This document shows, piece by piece, positions 1-5,520 of a stretch of 15,439 bases of DNA. Position 1 is the stretch's first letter. Every line of letters begins with the position of its first letter. The notes beneath the pieces were generated by a model that saw only the letters and a list, made by a program, of their open reading frames with translations, ran no database searches and was not told the origin of the DNA. Where the stretch lies: NCBI GenBank assembly GCA_007131845.1, contig SLPT01000085.1, forward strand, positions 1 through 15,439. The letters are read 5' to 3'. The stretch is from Desulfobacteraceae bacterium (GTDB lineage Bacteria; Desulfobacterota; Desulfobacteria; Desulfobacterales; Desulfosalsimonadaceae). Both the position numbers and the translations under genes were made by a program.

Positions 1-800
1 AAGGCTGCGGCCGGCTCATGGGCATGGTATCCCGGGGCGGGAGCCTGACGGCGGAGTGGATCAAAAAAAACGAGCGGGAAAACCCCCTCTACGAAGAATT
101 CGACCGGCTCATCGAAATCGCCCGCGCCTATGACATGACCCTGTCGCTAGGCGACGGGCTCCGGCCGGGTACCATCTTCGATGCAGGAGACCGGGCGCAG
201 GTGACGGAGCTGATCATCCTGGGAGAGCTGACCCGACGGGCGGTCTCAGCCGGGGTACAGGTTATGGTGGAAGGACCGGGGCATGTTCCCCTGTCCCTGA
301 TCGCAAACGATATCAGGCAGCAGAAACGCTTTTGCAACGGCGCCCCCTATTATGTCCTGGGGCCGCTTCCCACGGATTGTGCCGCCGGCCACGACCATAT
401 TGCCGGTGCTGTGGGCGGCGCCATTGCCGCAGCCGCGGGGGCGGACTTTCTCTGCTATGTCACGCCGGCCGAGCATCTGTCCCTTCCCGGGATCGACGAT
501 GTCCGCGAAGGCGTGATGGCTTCGAAAATCGCCGCCCATATCGGCGATCTGGAAAAAAATATCCCGGGCGCCCGGACACGGGACCGCCTCATGACCGAAG
601 CCCGCAACCGCTTCGACTGGGAGGCTATGTTCGACCAGGCCATCGACCCGGAAAAAGCCCGCCGGCTCCATGACCGGGCGGATCACCCGGGCGCGGATAC
701 GGACGCATGCAGCATGTGCGGGGATTTATGCGCACTCAAAACATGGGAGCGGGCCGCATCCGGTAAAACCATCGGGACGCCGCCGGACCGGAACCCATAG
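1..800 (+). CDS. thiC: Phosphomethylpyrimidine synthase ThiC, 3' part (5' end outside window)
   Basis: The reading frame is open from the window edge (codons in phase with position 3) to TAG at 798-800, giving about 265 C-terminal residues. ThiC is a non-canonical radical-SAM enzyme that rearranges aminoimidazole ribotide to HMP phosphate for the thiamine pyrimidine. Visible family blocks are SRGGS near the start, [17 protein letters not shown], the LGPLPTD...GHDHI stretch, [11 protein letters not shown], and a C-terminal cysteine cluster CSMCGDLC for the [4Fe-4S] cluster. The histidines in EGPGH and PAEHL fit the known metal ligands. The cysteine spacing here is CX2CX3C, one residue shorter than the CX2CX4C of characterised long ThiC enzymes; I believe short anaerobe-type ThiC share this. 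The fumarase gene follows after 29 nt on the same strand and may be cotranscribed. Any TPP riboswitch would lie upstream, outside the window. Confidence 0.97.
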   Translation, partial: GCGRLMGMVSRGGSLTAEWIKKNERENPLYEEFDRLIEIARAYDMTLSLGDGLRPGTIFDAGDRAQVTELIILGELTRRAVSAGVQVMVEGPGHVPLSLIANDIRQQKRFCNGAPYYVLGPLPTDCAAGHDHIAGAVGGAIAAAAGADFLCYVTPAEHLSLPGIDDVREGVMASKIAAHIGDLEKNIPGARTRDRLMTEARNRFDWEAMFDQAIDPEKARRLHDRADHPGADTDACSMCGDLCALKTWERAASGKTIGTPPDRNP

Positions 801-829
801 AAACCCAATACACGAAAAAGGAGCCGCCA

Positions 830-2437
830 ATGGATCGTTTCCAGTATCAGCCGATGTTTCCCCTTGCCAAGGACGCCACCGAATACAAGAAAATATCGGA
901 TAAACATGTCTCGCAGGAGACATTCGACGGCAAGCCGATGCTGAAGGTGGCACCCGAAGCCCTTTCACTTCTTGCGGAAAAAGCCTTCACGGATGTATCT
1001 CACCTTTACCGTACCAGCCACCTGGAGCAGCTTGCTTCCATCCTGAACGATCCGGAGGCATCGGCCAACGACCGGTATGTCGCCCTGGAAATGATCAAAA
1101 ACGCCGTGATTTCGGCGGAGATGGTTTTTCCCATGTGCCAGGACACCGGAACCGCTGTCATCATCGGGAAAAAGGGGCAGCAGGTATGGACCGGGGGGGG
1201 AGATGAGGAGGCCCTGTCCCTTGGCGTCTACAACGCCTACCGGAACAACAGCCTGCGCTATTCGCAGCAGGCGCCCATAACCGTCTACGAAGAGAAGAAC
1301 ACGGGGACCAACCTTCCGGCCCAGTTGGAGCTTTATGCAACAGACGGGGATGAATACGGGTTTTTGTTCATCGCAAAGGGGGGCGGCTCAGCCAACAAGA
1401 CCTTTTTGTTCCAGCAGACCAAGACCCTTTTGAACCCGAAAAACCTGATCCCCTTTCTGACGGAAAAGATGAAGTCCCTGGGCACCGCCGCCTGCCCGCC
1501 CTATCACCTGGCTGTGGTGATCGGCGGGACGTCCGCGGAGTTGAACCTGAAGACGGTGAAACTGGCTTCCGCGGGGTACCTGGACGGGCTGCCGGAAACC
1601 GGCAACGAATTGGGGCGCGGTTTTCGCGACCGGGGCCTGGAAGCCGAGCTTCTGGAGATTTCCCGCAATCTGGGGGTCGGTGCGCAGTTCGGCGGCAGGC
1701 ACTTCTGTCACGACATCCGGGTGGTGCGCCTTCCCCGGCACGGGGCATCCTGTCCCGTGGGAATCGGTGTGAGCTGCAGCGCGGACCGGAATATCAAGGC
1801 AAAGATCACCCAAGACGGCGTCTACCTGGAAGCTCTGGACACCGACCCGGCCCGTTTTCTGCCGGAGCCGCCGGAAATCAGCCAGGAGGCCGTTTCCCTG
1901 GACCTCGATCGGCCCATGGACGAAATCCGCGCGGAACTCACCCGTCACCCGGTTACGACCCGGCTCCTGCTCAACGGCAAAATCGTGGTGGCCCGGGACA
2001 TCGCCCATGCCCGCATACTGGAAAAACTGGAGCAGGACGGCGAGTTGCCCTGGTACGTGCGCGATCATATCATCTATTACGCGGGTCCTGCCAAAACGCC
2101 GGAAGGCTACCCGTCCGGCTCGTTCGGACCGACCACAGCCGCCCGAATGGATCCGTACGTTCCCGTGTTCCAGAAACACGGCGGATCGCTTGTGACCCTG
2201 GCCAAGGGAAACCGGTCACCGGAGGTGAGAACGTCCTGCAAGGAATACGGCGGCTTTTATCTCGGATCCATTGGCGGGCCGGCGGCCCGGCTGGGAAAAG
2301 AATGCATCACGAACGTTGAAGTCATCGATTTTCCGGAGCTCGGCATGGAGTCCGTCTTCATGATCACCGTCAAGGACTTCCCCGCTTTTGTTATCGTCGA
2401 CGACAAGGGAAACGACTTTTTCGCGGACATCCTCTGA
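830..2437 (+). CDS. fumA: Class I fumarate hydratase (single-chain, [4Fe-4S])
   Basis: This 535-residue protein matches single-chain class I fumarases (E. coli FumA/FumB type, about 548 aa), which interconvert fumarate and malate with an oxygen-sensitive [4Fe-4S] cluster in the cytoplasm. Cluster cysteines are visible as C103 (PMCQDTGTA), C222 (ACPPYH) and C316 (GVSCSADRN), equivalent to FumA C105, C224 and C318. Other hallmarks are [45 protein letters not shown] and, in the C-terminal beta-type half, [13 protein letters not shown]. The ATG at 830 has AAGGAG at 818-823. The gene lies 29 nt after thiC and is convergent with rubrerythrin. A related tartrate or mesaconate hydratase activity is possible in this family, but similarity to FumA is close throughout. 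An 8-G run (1193-1200) lies inside the TGGG codons. Confidence 0.96.
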   Translation: MDRFQYQPMFPLAKDATEYKKISDKHVSQETFDGKPMLKVAPEALSLLAEKAFTDVSHLYRTSHLEQLASILNDPEASANDRYVALEMIKNAVISAEMVFPMCQDTGTAVIIGKKGQQVWTGGGDEEALSLGVYNAYRNNSLRYSQQAPITVYEEKNTGTNLPAQLELYATDGDEYGFLFIAKGGGSANKTFLFQQTKTLLNPKNLIPFLTEKMKSLGTAACPPYHLAVVIGGTSAELNLKTVKLASAGYLDGLPETGNELGRGFRDRGLEAELLEISRNLGVGAQFGGRHFCHDIRVVRLPRHGASCPVGIGVSCSADRNIKAKITQDGVYLEALDTDPARFLPEPPEISQEAVSLDLDRPMDEIRAELTRHPVTTRLLLNGKIVVARDIAHARILEKLEQDGELPWYVRDHIIYYAGPAKTPEGYPSGSFGPTTAARMDPYVPVFQKHGGSLVTLAKGNRSPEVRTSCKEYGGFYLGSIGGPAARLGKECITNVEVIDFPELGMESVFMITVKDFPAFVIVDDKGNDFFADIL

Positions 2438-2445
2438 GCCCGCTC

Positions 2446-2475
2446 ATCGAAATCGCTATCGAAATCGGGATCGAT
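2446..2475. repeat. Short hexamer tandem array (ATCGNN x5)
   Basis: Five consecutive 6-bp units start with ATCG: ATCGAA, ATCGCT, ATCGAA, ATCGGG, ATCGAT. The array begins 8 bp after the fumarase stop codon. Its right half also forms the left arm of the 2461-2495 stem-loop. No coding role is seen. Confidence 0.75.
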
Positions 2476-2495
2476 TCCTTTCCGATCCCGATTTC
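2461..2495. terminator. 13-bp stem-loop between convergent fumarase and rubrerythrin
   Basis: GAAATCGGGATCG (2461-2473) pairs perfectly with CGATCCCGATTTC (2483-2495) around a 9-nt loop. It lies 23 bp after the fumarase stop and beyond the rubrerythrin stop, where a shared transcription end is expected. Neither side has a clear T-run, so an intrinsic terminator of the standard kind is not shown; 3'-end stabilisation of mRNA is an alternative. Confidence 0.5.
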
Positions 2496-2500
2496 CATCC

Positions 2501-2563
2501 CTCCTGCCTTCCGTCTTCTGTCTTCTGTCTTCTGTCCTTTGTCCTCTGTCTTCCGTCTTCCCT
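2501..2563. repeat. Heptanucleotide tandem array (CTTCTGT-type, 9 units)
   Basis: Nine back-to-back 7-bp units, all pyrimidine-rich on the plus strand: CTCCTGC, CTTCCGT, CTTCTGT x3, CCTTTGT, CCTCTGT, CTTCCGT, CTTCCCT. The three central copies are identical and the outer ones diverge, as expected from slippage followed by decay. The array abuts the rubrerythrin stop codon (2562-2564). Confidence 0.85.
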
Positions 2564-3059
2564 AATCCACCGCCTCGAACGCCCTGGATGCGGCACCGCA
2601 AACCGGGCATTTTTCGGGTTTTTCATCCGCCACCGTATATCCGCACACCTGGCATACATAATAGCAGTCCACCGACTCTGGGTTATCGATGGCCTCCAGG
2701 GCCTTCTTATATAGGTTCGCGTGAACCTCCTCCACTTCGTTCGCATAGGAGAAGCTGCGAAGGGCTGTCTTTTCCCCTTCCGCTTCGGCGTCTTTGATCA
2801 TCTCCGGGTACATGGTCTTGAACTCATGGGTTTCTCCGGCGATGGCATCCTTGAGGTTTTCGGCCGTTTCCCCGATGCCGCCTGCCGCGCGCAGGTGTGC
2901 ATGGGCGTGAACCGTCTCCGCGGCTGCCGCGGCCCGGAAAAGCTTTGCCACTTCGTTGTGACCTTCTTTGTCCGCTTGTTTCGCATAGGCCAGGTACTTC
3001 CGGTTTGCCTGCGATTCACCCGCAAAGGCATCCATCAGGTGTTGTTGTGTCTTTCCCAT
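2562..3059 (-). CDS. rbr: Rubrerythrin
   Basis: A 165-residue rubrerythrin, a cytoplasmic peroxidase that detoxifies hydrogen peroxide in anaerobes with electrons from rubredoxin. The N-terminal four-helix ferritin-like domain carries diiron ligands at E15 (GESQANRKY), E48xxH51 (ETVH), E76 (GETHEF) and the second ExxH E110-H113 (EVEEVHANLY). The C-terminal rubredoxin domain holds C136/C139 (VCQVCG) and C151/C154 (CPVCGA), a CX2CX11CX2C arrangement typical of rubrerythrin. Length is a little under the usual 190 aa, like the compact forms. The ATG at 3059 has AGGAG just upstream on the minus strand; the frame stays open further upstream to an ATG at 3254, but that extension has no family similarity. 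The stop codon touches the heptamer array. The gene appears monocistronic. Confidence 0.96.
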   Translation of the reverse strand: MGKTQQHLMDAFAGESQANRKYLAYAKQADKEGHNEVAKLFRAAAAAETVHAHAHLRAAGGIGETAENLKDAIAGETHEFKTMYPEMIKDAEAEGEKTALRSFSYANEVEEVHANLYKKALEAIDNPESVDCYYVCQVCGYTVADEKPEKCPVCGAASRAFEAVD

Positions 3060-3094
3060 TGCATTTCTCCTGTTGAAGTTCGATTGTTTGTGAT

Positions 3095-3108
3095 GATATC
3101 GTGATATC
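3095..3108. promoter_or_regulatory. Palindrome GATATC-GT-GATATC upstream of rubrerythrin
   Basis: Two GATATC half-sites, themselves palindromic, are separated by GT, 36 bp upstream of the rubrerythrin start codon. The position and dyad symmetry would suit a repressor operator in the leader. No known regulator consensus is recognised, so the regulatory role is a guess. Confidence 0.25.
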
Positions 3109-3545
3109 GGCTGCCATCGGTTTACAGCCACTGAACTTAGAGCCCCGGGAACCGACCGGCCGCGCCTTAAAAAAGAACAATAATCATTTACAGCCAATTC
3201 AACAATCGTGCCACTTTCGCCATACAGACCCGACTGCATGGGAAAGCCAACCAAACCCGTTTGGATTCAGTGGGTTCGAAGTGTCAAAAACGTCCGGGAA
3301 AAACGAAAACACAATATCTCCGGGTTTATCTTTGACGGCTTTTTACGAGTGTGTCATCTTTAAACAGTGGATTTTTGGAAAAACCGGTTTATAATGGGCT
3401 TTGAGTACCAGCTCGCGGTGTTTCACAATGAGGCAAATATGTCTCGTTCCAATCCTTTGAAATAGACACCTGAGCCACCGCGCAAGAAGCATCAAAGCAC
3501 ACTTGTTCGCGCGGGCGATTGTGTGTTAGAAATCAGCTTTTTTGC

Positions 3546-3859
3546 TGCACTCGTAAAACGTCGCGATCAGTCTCGGGAAAAGCCCGATCATTGAGTATGC
3601 CGTAATTCATGAAAATCTTGCATCCGATAAATACCCCGCAATTTTCGTGATAGCACGCTCCTTGATTCCCGGTTTTTAATCAAGCCATCTGAACGCGAAT
3701 GCTTACGATTTGACGGCTTCGTAAAAGTCCAATATCTGCGTCACACGCGATTTCTCAGAATTTCACGTACGATCGGTACGCTGCATTCTTCTTCAATCGC
3801 GCAAACCTTGATCCTGAACTTTTTACAAAGCCGTCAGATCGCGACGCTTTACGAGTGCA
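3546..3859. repeat. Outer inverted repeat pair (23-bp arms) bounding a 314-bp segment
   Basis: The left arm at 3546-3568 (begins TGCACTCGTAAAACG) is the reverse complement of the right arm at 3837-3859 (ends CTTTACGAGTGCA), with one mismatch in 23. The enclosed segment contains no convincing ORF but does contain the complete smaller inverted-repeat element at 3711-3836. It resembles a MITE-like or fold-back element. The right arm ends 45 bp before the FKBP-like gene, so it could carry part of that gene's promoter region. Confidence 0.7.
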
Positions 3860-3860
3860 T
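3711..3860. repeat. Dispersed repeat copy 1, with inner inverted repeat 3711-3836
   Basis: The left end TGACGGCTTCGTAAAAGT (from 3711) is matched by the inverted right end ACTTTTTACAAAGCCGTCA (to 3836). A central hairpin CGTAC-GATCG-GTACG sits near 3766-3780. The whole 150 bp, including TTTACGAGTG beyond the inner right end, is colinear with 11601-11750; shared blocks include CCAATATCTGCG, CTGCATTCTTCTTC and TTTACAAAGCCGTC. No ORF is present, so it would be non-autonomous or a structured intergenic repeat. Confidence 0.8.
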
Positions 3861-3904
3861 CACATACAGCGTGTATATATTGATCGATTGCAAAAGGATT
3901 TTAA

Positions 3905-4297
3905 ATGGAAACAGAAAAGCAGCCGGTCGTCGGGCCGTTGAAAAAAGTTTCGGTGTCCGTATCCGCGGGAAAGCGGCCGGCGGGAAAAGAAATCATGGAC
4001 GCCAACCCGCTCGAATTCATATTCGGGCTCGGAAAGGAGGGGCTCACCCCCCTGGAACGCAACCTGGCGGGGAAAAGAGCGGGAGAATCGATAACGATTC
4101 AGATGGACCGAACCGAAGCCCCGGATTTTTTCGGTCATTTATTGATGTGCCCGCACATTGCAAGCAGCAGCCTTGCCAGTTTCTATATGAATTTCAAGAT
4201 TCACGACATCAAGGAGGCGAGCCCCCGCGAGGTGGTGCAGGCCTTGGCTCGCACCACCGCCTGCGGAGGTGACTGTGATTGCGGGTGCCACAGCTAA
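3905..4297 (+). CDS. Small FKBP-like protein with Cys/His-rich C-terminal tail
   Basis: A 130-residue protein. The block [21 protein letters not shown] followed by AGKRAGES resembles the FKBP/SlyD pattern (P-L-E-F..G.G..I.GLE.aL.Gk..Gd), and [15 protein letters not shown] resembles the closing strand of such domains. It ends in [11 protein letters not shown], four cysteines and a histidine, reminiscent of the metal-binding tail of SlyD though much shorter. A peptidyl-prolyl isomerase or metal-handling chaperone role is an inference; several FKBP active-site aromatics are not obvious, so it may bind without catalysing. There is no signal peptide, so it is probably cytoplasmic. The ATG at 3905 follows AAAGGA about 7 nt upstream. 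Its stop overlaps the stop of the convergent rubredoxin-membrane gene. The sequence just upstream is the right arm of a repeat element. Confidence 0.72.
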   Translation: METEKQPVVGPLKKVSVSVSAGKRPAGKEIMDANPLEFIFGLGKEGLTPLERNLAGKRAGESITIQMDRTEAPDFFGHLLMCPHIASSSLASFYMNFKIHDIKEASPREVVQALARTTACGGDCDCGCHS

Positions 4298-4977
4298 TCC
4301 TTGAAAACCAATTTTCCGCCGATAAATCCGGCGATTCCCGTTGCTCCCAGCATGATCAGGTTCAGCAGCAGAAAACCGCCGCGCCGGGCCGCCCCGGCAT
4401 AAATGACATCCGGGTTGATGAAATACCATATGACGACCAGCAGAGAGGTCAACGCGACAACGGCAGCAGCGATCATCTTGATCATGAACAGGGTACTTCT
4501 GGACCCGCCGTACTTCCGCTGCCACTCATTGTATCCGGTGTACATAACGACGGGCATGGAGAGAACCACGACGAGGGTAAAGTAAAACGCCGACCTGGCA
4601 AGGGTATCCGAAGCAAAAACCGCCGCGATCAGCATAAAGAGCACCACGATGGGAAGCACGCCGTTTGGAACATGAACGGTCACCGGATGGGCATGGTGAA
4701 CGATCAGTTGCCGCTCGATGAAATCCCGCAGACCGGATGCGGGTGCTGCCCCTGCCGGATCCGCCTGAGAAGCACCGTGCTGCTTCGGCCCGCTGCCCGT
4801 AGCCTTGGCGCTGGACGAACCGGCATTGCTGTTCTTTTGTTTCTCCTCGTACTGTCTGGCCTCCTCGGGGCTGACCTCCACGAATTTGCTCTTGTCCGCG
4901 CCGCACACGGGACAGTTTTCCGGTGGTTCTTTCCCGGTGTGGATATAATTGCAGACGGTACATCTCCACTTCTTCAT
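4294..4977 (-). CDS. Rubredoxin-like domain fused to a four-helix membrane domain (DUF2231-like)
   Basis: A 227-residue protein. Residues 1-32 form a rubredoxin-like knuckle domain of the rubrerythrin type with C6, C9, C22 and C25 (RCTVCNY...NCPVCGAD). A low-complexity Ser/Ala/Gly linker covers about residues 45-82. Four hydrophobic segments follow at about 104-122, 128-147, 164-187 and 199-220. Just before TM1 lies [13 protein letters not shown], recalling the HP..VH.P signature of DUF2231-type membrane proteins; H94, H95, H97 and H102 could bind haem or metal, but this is inference. The likely role is membrane-associated electron transfer from a rubredoxin-type iron site. ATG at 4977 is preceded by AAGGAG. 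It is convergent with, and overlaps by 4 bp, the FKBP-like gene. The real partner and substrate are unknown. Confidence 0.85.
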   Translation of the reverse strand: MKKWRCTVCNYIHTGKEPPENCPVCGADKSKFVEVSPEEARQYEEKQKNSNAGSSSAKATGSGPKQHGASQADPAGAAPASGLRDFIERQLIVHHAHPVTVHVPNGVLPIVVLFMLIAAVFASDTLARSAFYFTLVVVLSMPVVMYTGYNEWQRKYGGSRSTLFMIKMIAAAVVALTSLLVVIWYFINPDVIYAGAARRGGFLLLNLIMLGATGIAGFIGGKLVFKD

Positions 4978-5051
4978 TGTTTTCTCCTTGTTTGGAATCC
5001 TGTTTCAATCGATTGAAATCCGCCGTCCGGCCTATCCGGTTTTCCTTATTT

Positions 5052-5194
5052 AGTGGCTGAACGAAAACCGTCTTTTTCACCAATTTCTGCGTCCGGCTCA
5101 AATTTTAATCCTCAAAATACGCCAAGTATTCCTGCGGTTAAAATTTTCGCCGTCCTTGACCTTGGCGAAAAATCCTGGTTTTCGTTCGGCCACT
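5052..5194. repeat. Fold-back (MITE-like) element with AGTGGCYGAACGAAAACC ends
   Basis: The left end AGTGGCTGAACGAAAACC and the inverted right end GGTTTTCGTTCGGCCACT match with one difference. Complementarity continues inwards (TTTTTCACC with GGCGAAAAA, AAATTTTAA with TTAAAATTTT) to an apical AATAC-GCCAA-GTATT hairpin at 5116-5130 lying exactly at the centre of symmetry. ATTT occurs immediately on both sides (5048-5051 and 5195-5198), a possible 4-bp target duplication. No ORF is present, so it would be non-autonomous. In RNA it could fold into one long hairpin. Confidence 0.85.
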
Positions 5195-5389
5195 ATTTAT
5201 TATTATGAAAACAAAATATCCGTATTTGCCGGGCTATGCAAATGCATATGCCATCCGCGGCTAGCCCACAACAGGATTATCCGCCGATAATCCCTGTCCG
5301 CCCCCATTTTTAACTTACTATTTTAGTCCAATATAATGGCTGCTTCCGCTCCTGGCAAGAATCAATCTACAAAGCGCCGCCCCTTTTGC

Positions 5390-5417
5390 TTGACAGTCCC
5401 CCTTTCCTTCATAATAT
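5390..5417 (+). promoter_or_regulatory. Sigma70-type promoter for pfp
   Basis: A perfect -35 box TTGACA (5390-5395) is followed after 16 bp by TAATAT (5412-5417). Transcription would start near 5424, about 97 nt upstream of the chosen pfp start codon. Confidence 0.7.
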
Positions 5418-5520
5418 TGTTGGTATGACCGTTTATCGTTTGCGGATCTTTTCATATATCCGAACCGGACAACCTTGATTGTACGACGGATGCGTTAAAC
5501 GACTGATGCGAGGGAGAAAA

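Larger units (their letters stand above)
3060..3904. other. Gene-poor, AT-richer intergenic region with repeats
   Basis: About 845 bp between divergently read rubrerythrin (minus) and the FKBP-like gene (plus). Open frames here are short and have no recognisable protein features. The stretch holds: the GATATC dyad at 3095-3108; a direct repeat TTTACAGCCA at 3121-3130 and 3187-3196; a small dyad CCAAAC/GTTTGG near 3250; a repeat-end-like sequence GACGGCTTTTTACGAGTG at 3334-3351; a CTTGATT/AATCAAG stem near 3661-3684; and the nested inverted repeats of 3546-3859. It looks like accumulated small mobile or fold-back elements rather than coding DNA. Confidence 0.6.
4978..5520. other. Intergenic region between rubredoxin-membrane gene and pfp
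   Basis: AT-rich divergent spacer of 543 bp with no convincing ORF. It contains the 143-bp fold-back element (5052-5194), a stem GGATTATC-CGCC-GATAATCC at 5274-5293, a longer-range pairing GGGCTA (5231-5236) with TAGCCC (5262-5267), and the pfp promoter at 5390-5417. Confidence 0.7.

Noticed and set aside
2501..2563. CRISPR array
   Set aside because: The units are 7 bp and contiguous with no spacers, so this is a microsatellite-type array. No CRISPR-like repeat-spacer pattern is seen anywhere in the window.
3342..3490. Minus-strand short frame of about 48 codons starting near 3487 and ending at the ACTCGTAAA repeat motif
   Set aside because: No homology recognised, no clear ribosome site, and its stop lies within a repeat-like sequence; treated as intergenic repeat DNA.
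3571..3585. TCGGG-AAAAG-CCCGA hairpin as a terminator
   Set aside because: Only a 5-bp stem, no T-run and no gene ending upstream on either strand; probably part of the surrounding repeat.
5274..5293. GGATTATC-CGCC-GATAATCC stem as a terminator or riboswitch
   Set aside because: No gene ends nearby, it lies upstream of the pfp promoter, and no riboswitch consensus is recognised.
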